DNA of 64,000 nt from Gongronella butleri (GCA_025201375.1 JAIWZP010000001.1:1536501-1600500); one strand, 5' to 3'; positions 1-11,615 are shown, numbered from the stretch's first letter. Notes: generated by a model not told the origin, from the sequence alone. Program-made: numbers and translations.

Positions 1-384
1 TCATCAAAGACCATGTTGAGTTTTTTTAAATAGAGGGGGGGATATGTATGAGAGCGAAACAAGAGAAAAAGAAGAAGAAATCGCAAAAACTAAAGAGAGA
101 CGTGATTTGAAGTGGTCGACAACCCGTGTGGAGAGCGATTACCAAAAATAGAATTCAAAGCAAACCACGGAACGGCCGCGCCAGGGCGGGGATTAGGGCA
201 ATTCCGGCTTGAATTCCATATGAAAAGCTTGCGGTTCCGAGGTCGCCCTTGGACCATCGAGCTGACAAACACCTAATGGGGCCGGCAGCGCGCGCGCATT
301 GAGCTGAGGCCCTGGAGGGCCCTTGTACATTTTGCGCATTTTTGTTGGGCGACGGGTTCGACGGGGATCAGCGCGAGACAACTT

Positions 385-418
<34 letters not shown>

Positions 419-1102
419 AAAAATCAATTTAGCCGTTTGATGGGTTGCCTGCCTTCTTGATGCATTTCTGCCAGTGGCGCGCCCTTTTTTTTTTTTTCTT
501 TTGAGTGCTGTCTTTTTTTTTTCTTTGCCACCGATTCGCGGACGGGTGGATCCCCCTCTCTGGCGGTGTCCCTCTCCCTTTTTTCCAAAACAAAAACAAA
601 AAAAACAAGCGATTGGTGACTGTAGCGTGTCTCCTTTTTTTTTTTTTTTCTTGCGCTTCTTGTTCGTCGTCTTTGGCGCGTCAGGGAGCAAAGCAAGCAA
701 GATTCATCCCACTCTTTTGCCTTGATTTGGCTAGATGCAGCCAAAAAAAATAAAAAAGTGCGTAACAAATGGCTTTTCTCCTAACGCAATGACGGGTTAT
801 TTAGACCGATCTTGATAAAGGAGGGGGCCGTAAAAGAGAAAAAAAAGAGCAATTGCTGCTGTAGGGGCTGCCGTCGAGGGGGCAAAAAAGCATAAAGTCG
901 TTATCAAAGGGGAGGCGAGCGATGGGAGGGGGGGGGAGAGACGTAAAAAGCAAAAAGAAGCTATCACAACAGGGCAAGGAGTAATCAAGCGAGATTTCAG
1001 GGTGGTCGTATAAAAAGCATACTGCCAAAGATGCATCCGTTTCTCTCTTTTTTTTCTTTTCTCTGATCCCTTGCTTCTTTCACCTTTTTTCTCTCATTAA
1101 TA
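1..1102. other. Intergenic / 5' flank, no gene seen
   Basis: No reading frame here has recognisable protein character. The stretch is dominated by A and T homopolymers (an A run near 385-415, several T runs at 480-660) and short G runs. The last 60 bases are strongly pyrimidine-rich and lead directly into the start codon of the DDHD gene, as is seen before other genes of this window, so they probably hold its core promoter and 5' leader. Nothing else can be supported. Confidence 0.5.
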
Positions 1103-2024
1103 ATGTACGACAGCTACCCTGCGGATCTGCCCAACCTTTCAAGGGTGTCACTAGATGGTAAGAAAGAGTCGATGCCATGACAATGGCTATGATGAGCGTG
1201 CTTTGTGTGGAAAAAGCCAATTGGTGCGACAAAAGTGCGACGACGATGCTCCCCAGTGGCGACAGTGGGGGGGAATACGGGGGGTGGCCAACGGGCTCTC
1301 TTCGCCTTTTTCTTCTCGTTTGCAACATCTCCTCATTTTTTTTCCTTTTGATTGGCAACACGCCACAAAGATGAGCCTCCAATGCAAGGTGAAGAAGAAA
1401 TCCACTCTGTTTGGGAGGAACAAGACGATTGTGACATTGATCATGTCATTTTTGTGATCCATGTAAGGGTCATGGGACAAAGGACGCGACCGTCTCCGCT
1501 TTGATTTTGACGCGTCATTTCTCTTTTTTTTCGTCTTTTTGCAGGGCATTGGCCAGCAAACCGAACGCTTTGGCTACTTTGCACAGCACAGTAAGCGAGC
1601 GAAAGAAAAGAAGAAAAAAGAGAACGATTTCTGACGGTTCCCCTTTTTAGTGGAGACGCTGCGAAACACGATTTGCGAGATTTTGCAAGCCAAGACGCCT
1701 GATCGCGATTTGCGCATCCAATTGATCCCGATTGAGTGGCACAAGCACATTCACGAGCGCACCGACGGCGTGCTCAACACAGTGACACTCGACAATATCC
1801 CGGGGATGCGCCTTGTCAGCAACGATTACATCATGGACGCGCTTTACTACTTGTCTCACGATCGGCAGCAATCCATTCTCGATCACGTCGTGCACACGTT
1901 CAACGAGGGTTACCATGAATTCATCGACGAGCATCCTGATTTCCAGGGCAACATTGGTATCTTTGGCTATTCGTAAGGGCCTTTTTCCCAAAAAAAGAGG
2001 TGCCTTTTTTTTTTTTGCTCACTT

Positions 2025-2058
<34 letters not shown>

Positions 2059-3737
2059 AGCCTCGGTGGTCTGATCTCCTGGGACATTTTGTCTCATCAA
2101 CGTGCATTGCATACCAAGGAAGAACGCGCGCAAGTCGAGAAGCTGAATCTCAATGTGCCGCGTCTTGTGTTCCAGCCGCAATTCTTGTTTGGTGTTGGCT
2201 GTCCTTTGGGTGCGCTTCTCAATATCCGCAATCAAGATCCCAAACTATACCATCCTGATTCATCTATCATCTTTGAAAACATTTACCATCCCTGTGATCC
2301 TTTGGTAAGCAAATTGACCCCATTTTCGCCGCTCGTGACGATGTTTCCCCCTCCCCCTCCCCTTTTTTTCCCCTACGACCCCTTGAAACCCTTGCCCTGG
2401 TCCTTTTTTCCACCCGCGCAGTAGGTCCTTGCTCCTTATGCAGCGCGCCCCTTGCATGAATTTGTCTTTTTTTTCTCTTTTTACCTCCTTTTTTTTCCCG
2501 GTGCCCCCTTGCTTTGACTAGCTTGGACCTTGGACTGACTCCTTTTTTTTTTGTCATTTGTTAGGCGTATCGAGTGGAGCCCTTATATCATCCCGATTGC
2601 CGGCACCACCGCAGCGTGCAAGTGGAGACAGCTATGCCCAATAATGGCCGTCGTTCGTCGTTGCAATGCCTGACCGGGTGGCTCAGCTCCTGGTTCCAAT
2701 CGGACGAGTGTGATTTAAAGGAAGAAGACGAGGAGCACGACCCATTGGCGTCGACGGAGGCCAATTCCAATGAAAACGACAACGATGATGCGCTTTCAAC
2801 GTGTTTTGACGACGACGGCGACATTGGGTCTGTGTTGCGTGACGAAGAAGCATTCGATGCACAAGACCAAGGCTCCTTGGATCATCCGCATGACGATGCG
2901 CCGTCCTCCTGGCAAAATCCCGTGTCGCCGCCTCCCAACATGCTTGCTCCCTGTCCCGAAGAATCTCTTTTTGAGGCTTCGTCATCGTCTTCATCGCCAT
3001 TGGATGCCTCGCCCCTTGCTCCATCACCCTGCTGCTATGCACCGACGGAGTCCTTAGGGCCATTGGAGGCTTTGACGGCGCAAGACGAGCAAGAAGAACA
3101 AGAAGAAGAAGTGCACGATGTATATGCGTACGACCGGCGATGCAGCCAAGGCAGCAGCAGCACTACCAACAGCACGGGCACCGCAGGCACAAACACCAAC
3201 TTGTTCTCCTCCGTGGGCGCCCTGTTCCAATACATTTCGCCGCGCGCCTCGTTCGACCGCGATTCGGCATTTGGATCGGACATTGAAGACCACGACGACG
3301 ACGCGCTCGAGATCAAGCGGCAACCGCGCCCGCGGTCCATGGAGCCCGCCACCATGTTGCCACCCAGCCCGCCACCCCAATTATCCGTGCCTGCACACGA
3401 CCCTGCAGTTCTGTACCGCCGCAGACAGAGTCAAATTTATGATTTGCCCTCGTCGTCGTCGTCCAATTCCTTCTGGATGCACAAACGACGACGTCAGTCC
3501 ATGCCAAACTTGCGCGAGCAGGCCATGAAACTCAGCACCCTCGAAGAAGATCCCGTCCTCTTGCAAGCTTTGCCCAATGGCCGCCGCGTCGACTATGTAC
3601 TGCAGCCAGACCCTGTCTTTGGCGGCATGATTTCCAATTCCTACGTCCTCGGCTTGCAAGCACATTTTTCGTACTGGACAAACAAGGACATGCTTTGGCA
3701 CATTGTTCAGCAGCTGGATAATGGCGAACTTGCTTGA
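1103..3737 (+). CDS. DDHD-domain phospholipase (PA-PLA1 family)
   Basis: Likely a cytosolic or membrane-associated phospholipase A1 of the DDHD family, acting on phosphatidic acid and related phospholipids at Golgi/ER or mitochondria (family knowledge). Exons 1103-1157, 1371-1462, 1545-1590, 1651-1972, 2061-2304 and 2565-3737 join to 643 residues. The start of the lipase fold reads VIFVIHGIGQ; the nucleophile elbow GYSLGG puts the catalytic Ser near residue 172; the C-terminal DDHD module shows HPCDPLAYRVEP early, then after a long insertion VDYVLQ, QAHFSYW and NKDM, matching the spaced Asp/His/Asp residues that name the domain. That insertion (roughly residues 275-590) is low-complexity, acidic and Ser-rich, longer than in typical members. 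The first two exons are the least certain: intron 1 uses an AAG acceptor and the N-terminus is short for the family. Convergent with the Zn2Cys6 gene downstream. Confidence 0.85.
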
Positions 3738-4357
3738 TCTTTTCTTTTTCGCACGATCCCCTGTCAGCCTCTCCCTTTTTCCCTTCCCTGTGTGTTTTTT
3801 GTGTGTGTGCAATTGCTCCTTTTCTCTTGTAGTTTTAGCATTTTCTCCCCCCCTCCCCTGTCGCTTGGTCTCCTTTTTTTGTTTCTTCCCCCTTTTTGCC
3901 GATGACTTTTTTTGTGTGTCTGTGATCGTGACCGTGTTGTTGTTTTTATCTTTTTGTTGTTGCCCTGTTGATGGCATTAGCGCTTTTTTTTTTCGGGCAG
4001 GCTTGCTTGCCCAATGGCTATTTTTTTGTCGCGCTTTTTTTTTTTGATTTTGGCGCCTGATTCCCCCCCTTGCCCTGCTTCCCATATCACTTTTTACTCT
4101 TACTCTAATAGCCCTTTTGAATAAAAATAAAAAAGAATGCATTGATCACAATGAGCACTCCTTTTTTTTATTTTTGGCATTTGTCGCGGTGTATTTGCAT
4201 GATTTGTGTCACCATGATCTTGTGTCACCCCTTTTGACCCACTCATTGCAATGAGGGCGGTAAGGGAGGGGAAGCGACGGGGTTTCGATGGCGAGGGGAT
4301 CGAATTGGTATTTTTTTTATGATTCTAAAAAGGGATCTATGCATAAAAGAGGGTGTG
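3738..4357. other. Convergent intergenic region
   Basis: Tail-to-tail gap between the phospholipase and the Zn2Cys6 gene. It is T-rich, with an AATAAAAATAAAA-type poly(A) signal near 4120-4133 that fits the plus-strand gene. I see no further gene. Confidence 0.5.
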
Positions 4358-5813
4358 TCATCCATAGTACGCGGCAGCTGCAGCAGTGGATTCCGAAGCA
4401 TTGACGCCAAAAGACAAGGCGTGCGCGAGTCGTGAGGCTTCTTCCATGGAGGTGACGGTGGTTTGCGGTGCGTATTCCTGTTGCGGCTCGTCTTTGTTAT
4501 AACTCGGCGGCTGTGCCGTCCATGGATAGTGCAACATGGCGTCGTATTCGACCGTAGACGGTGTGGCTGTTGGATGAGGCGTGCCCAAGGCGGCGGCAAC
4601 AGCGTCGTCATCGACGTTTGCGTCCATGGCCATATAATAGACGCTGTTTGAGGTGGATGTGTAGAGATTGGGATACTCTTGTTGTGTGGTGGAAGCCGAG
4701 GAGGGTGGATTATTGGAGGATGGTGTGGGCGGTGGTGGTGGCGACAATGACGACGACGATGGCGGCGGGCCTGTTGCATTGGCAACGTCATAGGTGGCAT
4801 GTGCATTGTACATCATAAGATGCATGTTTTCCGTTGCGATTGCCGAGGGCGGCACGTGCGAGGGTGGAAAAAAGTCATAATATTCCGTTGGATGAGGATG
4901 CGTGCTGTTTCCGGCGGCCACCAAGGCATTCGAGCTATTGCCATTGCCATTGCCCGTGCCAGGCACGCCGCCGGGCAAGCTACCGCGGTGATGAGGATGG
5001 AATTGGCCATGGGGATGATGTTGGTGATGGCTCGCATTGGTGGTCGCCGCCATGGTCGCGCGTCGCCCCATTTTTTTCCCAATGTCCGCTTGTGCATGTC
5101 CATTCCCACTCCCACCACCACCACGCTGATGCTTGGTCTCCTTGGCTTGGTTGCGCTTGGACCGTGCAATGCGCTGCTCGCCACGTAATCGCAATTGTGC
5201 AAGAATCGTGCGTGATTCTTGGACATCTTGCTCGGTTTGCTGCAAATGTGACCGCAGCCTGTCTTCCTCCTTTTGCAACGCCGACGACGCGTCCTTTGTG
5301 GTCGTAGAAAGAGAACCCCCCACGACAGTGGCACTGGTCGATGACGATGTCGAATTGGCCGACGATGCCAAGCCATTGGTGCTCTTTGACGACACCGACG
5401 CCAACGTCGTCAGCAATCGGCCTCGATAATCGTTCATGTCCGACTCAATTTGCTGAATCTGATGCTCCAGCAGCGACAGGCTCTCAATGTACGGATCGAC
5501 GTGATGCGGCTGCGTGTTGCGCGATCGTCGCGAGCTCGGATACGCACATTCCGACCCGGTGCTCTGGCATCGTAAGCAGCTCGGCTGCCCTCCGTCACAT
5601 CGTACCTGGCAAAAAGACAAAAAATGCCAAAAAAAAAAAAGAGAATGAGAAAGAGGCGAGAGCGACAATGAGCGAGCAAAACACGCAACATGAAAAAAAA
5701 GAACGCGCAAAAGCGCGCCATGGAGTGCATACCCCAGTGGTTTCGCATTGTACCTTTTTGTGGTGGCATCTGTAACAGGCAATGGGTGCTCTTGGACGCT
5801 TCATGCTCATCAA
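4358..5813 (-). CDS. Zn2Cys6 fungal-type transcription factor
   Basis: Predicted nuclear DNA-binding regulator, 435 residues. Exons are 5813-5754 and 5605-4358. Removing the 148-bp intron 5753-5606 joins HHKK to VRCDGG and restores a complete binuclear zinc cluster at residues 13-40 with spacing CX2CX6CX6CX2CX6C; reading through the intron would destroy it, which supports the splice. A helical, coiled-coil-like stretch (ESLSLLEHQIQQIESDMNDY and beyond, about residues 58-95) follows, the usual dimerisation element of Gal4-type factors. The rest is low-complexity: Ser/Thr, Asn, Pro, His/Gln-rich segments, typical of activation regions. No middle homology region of the fungal_trans family is visible, so targets cannot be guessed. 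Start chosen at the first Met of MMSMKRPRAP; a Met two residues later is equally possible. Confidence 0.85.
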
Positions 5814-6266
5814 TTAAAAAAAAATATTAAGAGTAAAACAAACAAAGGAAAAAAAAAGGGCACATCAATGGCAATTCAGCCAAAGATAACAAAAAAAACG
5901 AGTCCGCCAGGTCATCCCCTGAATCATTGAGATGTGGAATAAGCTTTTCAACGTCCAACGAACAACCGGATCCCCCATTTTATTCTCTGTCGGTCCATTC
6001 TGAAACAAAATTTCATGTCAACAGGATGATTTTGGTCCATTTTACAAAGGCAACATCCCATGGCTAAAATTAGGAAAAAGGAGGGGGGGGAATCCAAAAG
6101 TTTATTTCTTTGCTGTCGAGGTGCAATAAAAATAAAAAAACAGCCACAAGAAATGAGACAAAAAATGGAACAAAAAATGGGGAATATCATCATCTTTTTT
6201 AAATAAAAACAACCGGCGGCACGCGTCATTTGCCATTCGAAGCGTGCCTTTGTGCGACCATGCTCT
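5814..6266. other. Intergenic region
   Basis: Between the Zn2Cys6 start and the Rab5-type stop, both on the minus strand. A-rich immediately upstream of the Zn2Cys6 start; contains AATAAA-like words on both strands near 6120-6210 (some would serve as 3' signals of the Rab gene). No gene seen. Confidence 0.45.
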
Positions 6267-6458
6267 TTAGCAGGCGCAGCCGGACGCCGACTTGGTCGTG
6301 TTGCTGGCATTAGCGGGCTGAGAGAGATCCACTCGGTCATGATCATTACGCTGACTTGATTTGCCGCCGGGGGGACGCATGGGGGTCAGGCACTCGACAG
6401 GGACATTGCGAGCTGCAATGCCCAAAAACAAGGAGGGGGCAGCAAAAAGCGCGGGTCA

Positions 6459-6494
<36 letters not shown>

Positions 6495-7343
6495 CTTTTC
6501 GAGAGGTGGAGGCACTTGCCTATTTCTGAAAACACCTTGTCCACATTGATATTGTTCTTTGCGCTTGTTTCAAAGAACAAGAGTGCCGATTCGCGCGCGT
6601 AGCGCTCTGCGTCGTCCGAGCTGATCTGTCGCTGCTCGTCCACGTCATCATTGGTCGTGTTCTCGTCATCGTCGCACAGGTCAATCTTGTTGCCCACGAG
6701 CGTGATCACAATGTTCGCGGGCGCCTGCCGCTGCAGCTCGCGCACCCACATCTTGGCGCGCTGGAACGTGCTCTGTTCACACACCAAAAATAAAAAATTG
6801 AGTTTTTTTTTTTTTTCTGGCCGTCAATAAGAGGCCAATTCGAGCGCATCTCTGTCCATTGTTATTTGTTTTTACCTCCTTTGTCACATCATACATGACA
6901 ATGGCGGCCTGCGCACCGCGATAGTACATGGGCGCCAGCGAATGGAATCGCTCCTGGCCCGCCGTGTCCCACACGTTGAATTTGATGCATCGATCCTCAG
7001 CAGGCAACGTCCTCGTCAAAAACCCGGCTGCATTCCAAAGAAACAAAAAAAAAAAAAAAAAAAAGGACACAAATGCAGTCAGCATGGGCGTGTCCACCGC
7101 CAAATGGAGGTACCTATACCTCCGACTGTTGGTTCTCGTTTGTCGACAAAAGTGTGGTTGATAAACTGGTGTAAAAACGAGGTTTTACCAACAGCCGACT
7201 CGCCTGAACAGCCAAAAAAATAAGAGTGAGCACTTGAAAAGACAACAAAAATCGCATTTTTCGCTATTTTTACCTAGAATGACGAGCTTTAATTGGAACT
7301 GAGGATTCTCAGTGTCGTTGTTATCGTGATTGCTGCTGCTCAT
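6267..7343 (-). CDS. Rab5-family small GTPase (Ypt5/Vps21-like)
   Basis: Early-endosomal Rab switch controlling fusion and Vps34/tether recruitment (family knowledge). Exons 7343-7274, 7203-7120, 7027-6876, 6772-6520 and 6412-6267 give 234 residues. Visible motifs: P-loop GESAVGKT (residues 24-31), effector loop [13 protein letters not shown], switch [22 protein letters not shown] (a Rab5 hallmark), NKIDL, ETSAKN, and a C-terminal CAC for double geranylgeranylation. The last intron (6519-6413) has a GC donor (AG/GCAAGT); only with that splice does the frame reach CAC, so the GC-AG intron is well supported. After NKIDL there is an acidic insertion ([15 protein letters not shown]) not usual in Rab5. 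Head-to-head with the PEBP gene. Confidence 0.93.
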
Positions 7344-7776
7344 CTAGAACAAGAAAGTGGTAAAGGGAAAAAGTAGGAGCATGCGGGGGAGCCTTGGCGG
7401 GCTGCAGCTCAAAGAAAATTGTTGGCGAAAAGAAGTCAGCCAAGCTTACGCGAATCTCCGCCAATCAGCATCCAGTGCAACAAGGCGTAGAAAATGAAAT
7501 AGGCGAGCTATTGAGTTGGCATGGTGGCGGGCAAAATGAAAAAAAAAATGACACTGCCAAGTGGAAAAGCCATTGCATTGTTTCTTGATGATGCTTGGAA
7601 AAAAGGTATGCCATCCCGAAGAAAATCCCTTTGCATTAGTGACTCTCGTTCCCCTCCTTCCTCGTGACGGACAAAAGTAAGGAGGCCATTGCTTTTAAAA
7701 AATGGAGGCGTCACATTTTTCTCTCTGTTTTCCTTTTTTCAACTTGTTCAAGGGTTTCAATTGACACTAGTTCACG
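7344..7776. promoter_or_regulatory. Divergent intergenic region, Rab5-type / PEBP
   Basis: The 433 bp between two head-to-head start codons must hold both promoters. No TATA element is obvious; a pyrimidine-rich stretch (7705-7745) precedes the PEBP start. Assigned by position only. Confidence 0.4.
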
Positions 7777-8674
7777 ATGTTGTCGCTTTCTGCAAAGGCC
7801 ACGGTGTTTATCTTTCTTTTCTGCTGCCCTCTCGTCACCATGCCACTCGTCACTATGGATATGGCCATGAGCCATGCATTAAAAACCTCCCACATCATTC
7901 CTGGTCGTACGTTGCCTCCCCTTTCAACCGCACAACCGTGTCATACGCATACATTATATCCACACACACAAACACACACACACGCACACACACACCGATG
8001 GAGATAAAAAATCGCTCATTGTTTCGTGTTATTTTTACTAGTCGTCGACCCGAATTTTGAAAGCCAAGGGTTGCTGGACGTCGTTTATAGCGGCAACGAG
8101 CACGTCGAGCTTGGGAATCATCTGACGCCCGCTCAGACGGCGCAAGCACCCACCATCATGTACATTCCCGCCAATGAGGAGCCAAACGCCTTGTATACAC
8201 TGTTGCTTGTAAGCGAAAACACAAAAACAAAGGGAGATTCCACGGTATTCATCCTCACATCACTCGGCATGCTTTTTTTTTTTTTTTAGCTGGATCCAGA
8301 CGCGCCCAGCTCAAAGGACCCCAAGTTTTCACCGTATCGCCATTGGGTCGTGGGAAACATCCCAGGTAAGAAAAAAAAGATGTGTCCATGGCCACCACGC
8401 CGACTCACGCTCGATTTTTAATATGAACAAAGCGCAACACCAGGACCAGGTGAATGCTGCGGCGAACCAAGTCACGGCATACGCGGGCCCCACACCTCCC
8501 GCGGGCACGGGCGATCACAGATATGTGTTTCTATTGTACAAGCAAGCCGCCCAGCAGTCGTACTCGCCCACAGCGCTTGGCCAGGATCGCCGTTCGTTTA
8601 AATACAAGGATTTTGTCCAACAGCATCAGCTGCAACTTGTCGCCGTCAATTTTTTCCTGGCATCTAACCCATAA
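7777..8674 (+). CDS. PEBP-family protein with N-terminal signal peptide
   Basis: Phosphatidylethanolamine-binding-protein fold, related to yeast Tfs1 (carboxypeptidase Y inhibitor) and animal RKIP. Exons 7777-7906, 8042-8208, 8290-8365 and 8433-8674 give 204 residues. Core signatures are intact: LLLLDPDAPS (ligand-pocket DPDAP motif), RHWVVGNIPG, a GPTPPAGTGDHRYVFLLYKQ strand, and a C-terminal FFLASNP. The first exon encodes MLSLSAKATVFIFLFCCPLV, a hydrophobic segment that looks like a signal peptide, so the protein is probably secreted or vacuolar, unlike cytosolic Tfs1. The donor of intron 1 was placed at GTACGT (after 7906); an alternative 3 bp upstream changes one residue. Acceptor of the last intron is AAG. 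Downstream lies the long gene-free island. Confidence 0.9.
7961..7996. repeat. CA-rich microsatellite inside PEBP intron 1
   Basis: A run of CA dinucleotides with a few AAC and CG interruptions lies inside the first intron of the PEBP gene. Simple-sequence repeat; no function implied. Confidence 0.85.
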
Positions 8675-8739
8675 TTACTGTAAAAAAAACCACCTTTTTT
8701 ATCATATTAAATTGAGCTGTCCGAGTGCGTCGCTGCGCA

Positions 8740-11615
8740 GTTGGTACTGTAAATGTGCGCCAGCATCATGCTTCCCGATGATGCGACAGGTTGATTTGTT
8801 TTCCCCGGTTGTTGCGCGACTTTGTCGCGAGCAATCATCGCGCTTTTTTCCAAAATACGTAAAACGTTTTTCGCGTTGTTTCACGACGCCATCTTTTTTT
8901 TTTACGAGTATTCAAGCGTAGATTGCGTCCGTGATGGCTGCTTGCGGGTATTGAATCTGCGACGTCCGACGTGTACTGTAATGATTTCCAGAGCAACAAT
9001 AACCGGTTTCCGAAGGACAAACACTCAAACAACCCATTTTCGCAACTTTCCCGGCTCGTGGTGCCTCCAGAAATTTTTTTACAGCCAACCTGCCCGAGGA
9101 TGAAAGTCGCGTCAAGCAACGAACTACAGAGTGGTGCTCGCGATGGGTCCGCCCGATTTTTTTCAACCCGCAAATTCCAAAAAACTCCAATTTGTCCTAT
9201 TTTGCATTTTCCTCGCCATTTGTTTGGCCGAACCCGCCCGGTCAAAAATGGATGCATAGGATTCGGCGCGAAATTTGCAACGAAAAAGTTTAAAACACCA
9301 ACGCACGCCCTACGACCACTTTTGAAAAATTCAGGGGTCACACATTTCAACCTCAGAAAATGCTAAACTTGGGAAATTTCGAATTCCGACTCGTCAATGC
9401 GTCCTAAACAGGTATCTCCGACGATTTGCTTTTGGCACACAAAAAGGGCAAGACGCGCCAAATGACGACGAGTGCCCAAAGAGTGATGCATGAACGGCGA
9501 TCGACTGAAAAAAGTGCTTCCTTTGGCTAAAGTTACAGTATTTTGTCACCAATTCATGTTTGACTCCTTCCGAAAATAGCAATTCCAAAAATATCATACT
9601 GTACGTAGCACGCAATTCTTCTGGAGGATTTGCATGGTACAGGAAATCTGTCAGACGCACGCGTTTGTTGCTGTGCCTCGGGCGTCACGACCGGGAACAA
9701 TGCAGGCGCGGGGGGCTGGCGTGGAAGCATCCAAATACAGTAGCAGCGGAGGATGATGGGGATTGCTGATTATTGTCAATTCCCAAAAAAAAGAGATAGA
9801 GCGTGGCGGCCAAAGGAGTTGGTCACGCGCGAGAGCGAGGCAAACGAGACAAGGAAGAAAGGCATTCATGGCTGCCTGGTGGGTGGCAAGCAAGTCAGAA
9901 AGGGCAGAGTGACAGAGCAAGGGCTGATGATCATGGTGGCGTGGTGGGAGCGAGTGAGATGAGGAAGCGAGCGATGCACGCAAAAGAAAAAAAAGGAAAA
10001 AGGGTCGAAAAGGTGTGGCGCATGTCGGGAACGCATGCGGATCCTGACAATACTGTATCATTTACCGGAGTATCATATTTTTACTTTTCATCATGCTGCA
10101 GCATTTTTTTTCAAAACTCGCTGGTTCCTGGTTGCTTGTTGTGGCGGGTGGTGTATGTGTCCATGTCTCTACAGTATGATTGGTCGATGCCTGTTTTCTG
10201 AATGCGCGCTGCAACACCACCACCACCCGCAGCGCCGCCATGATGAAAGCACCTGCTGCACGTGGTGGTGCCAAAAATGCATTGACTCCTGTTTCATTAC
10301 TGTAGGTGTGGTGCCATACGTACGTACAGTATGTAAAAAAAACCGAGGGGTACAGTATTACTGTATGCGGTTCGCGAGCAAATGACGATATCATACTGTA
10401 ATTTCATTTTTTTTCGCGTAAATCTTGACTTTCTCTGTCAGCTTTGCAGGTCATCCACCATTGATGGAACTGCAGGTGTCGTTCGATGAAGAATCAAGCA
10501 AGAACTGCTTATTTACTGTATGAGTTACAGTAGTATGACACGCAAGAATGGTGTTGTTCAAGCAAATCGTCCACCATTGTTCTTCTGCAAATCAAAATTA
10601 AAAATAAAAAAATGTTTGATTGGCTTTTGCAACACCATGAAGCATCATAAGCGTCGGTGCATCTGGTGGTGGGTTCCGAACTTCCGACGGCAGTGTCTGG
10701 ATTGTCATCACCATGCACATTGACTCACTGTTGAAATTGAAAAAATGACGATGAATGCATTTTATTGTACATACGTATTTTGGTTGTTGTTGTTCGTGTG
10801 ATACTGTACGTAAATTTACACTTTATTACTTAGAAAGAACTGGTGATTTGAATCATACAGTATCGGTATCATATCATAATAAGTATGATACAGCATGAAA
10901 TTCCGTGCTTTCTCGTTTGAATACGTAGGCCCGTACAATAGTACTGTACGTTCATGCTGCTCTGCGGCTACGTACTAGATGACGTGCAACGATGATATTC
11001 AAAAATGACGGATTTTCCTAGAGATGCAGTCGAGGATTTGAAAACAGAGAAACTTGGATTCTCAGATCGCCACGCCATCAGCCACATGGTACAGTACCTC
11101 GTCTTCATTCGTCGACGGAAATGAGGTAAAAACCAAGGATCCATTGACTAGTTTTGGCGCAAAATGCGTTTTATGACGTATTTTCGACTCAAGGCCAGCT
11201 CAGCAAAAAATGCATGAATCTCGAAGCACAACGCGCCATCAAAAAGAGCATGGCACGCTGTGTATGATACATCAGTACGTAGACATTACAGTATTGGTGA
11301 TCAGTGAAAAACGCAATTTTTTGGCATCATTGACACGGGTTCGAAGCCAATAGAGAATAGACAATTTCGACGCGTGAAAAACCGCGTCCAGCCTCAAGTT
11401 CCACGCGCCTGTTTCTACTCAAATATATGCGCCCGGTGTGTCACTTGCTACAGAAGTGGTTACTGTAGTGGATGCATCAGTGCGCTCTGTGAACGTGTTT
11501 TTCCTGTGCAATTCGCCGTTGAAGTTTTAGGCAAAATCGCTCATTGCTCGTCAAGTCGTCATTGACCAGATAGGCCTCGCCTTTTACGTTATTGACACTT
11601 TTACAGTAGTCGTTT
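8740..11615. repeat. Island of dispersed TACTGTA / TACAGTA words
   Basis: At least twenty copies of ACTGTA or its complement TACAGT, mostly as TACTGTA(C) or (G)TACAGTA, were read by eye, for example near 8744, 8972, 9533, 9598, 9737, 10049, 10172, 10301, 10326, 10351-10365, 10393, 10513-10530, 10802, 10857, 10942, 11091, 11286, 11460 and 11603. Often extended to (A/C)ATACTGTA or TACAGTATC. Outside this island and the one at 62.3-63.9 kb the word is almost absent (a pair at 42.05-42.18 kb). Function unknown; it may be a degenerate repeat family or a protein-binding word. Confidence 0.6.
11365..11416 (-). repeat. 52-bp element shared with 63079-63130
   Basis: Read on the minus strand this segment matches the plus strand at 63079-63130 at about 45 of 52 positions. 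Both copies contain GACGCGGTTTTTCACGCGTC, a 6-bp perfect stem (GACGCG/CGCGTC) with an 8-base loop, followed by GAAA, and begin with AGAAACAGGCGCG. Each sits in a TACTGTA-rich island, so they probably belong to the same dispersed repeat. Confidence 0.65.

Noticed and set aside
368..768. Two minus-strand Lys/Arg-rich frames of about 110 codons
   Set aside because: Produced by reading T homopolymers on the opposite strand as poly-Lys; no real gene features.
5606..5753. Reading straight through the Zn2Cys6 intron (continuous 474-codon frame starting at 5782)
   Set aside because: It replaces half of the zinc cluster with hydrophobic intronic sequence; splicing restores perfect Cys spacing.
11339..11349. 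tRNA B-box-like GGTTCGAAGCC
   Set aside because: No matching A box, acceptor stem or anticodon arm at the required distance on that strand.
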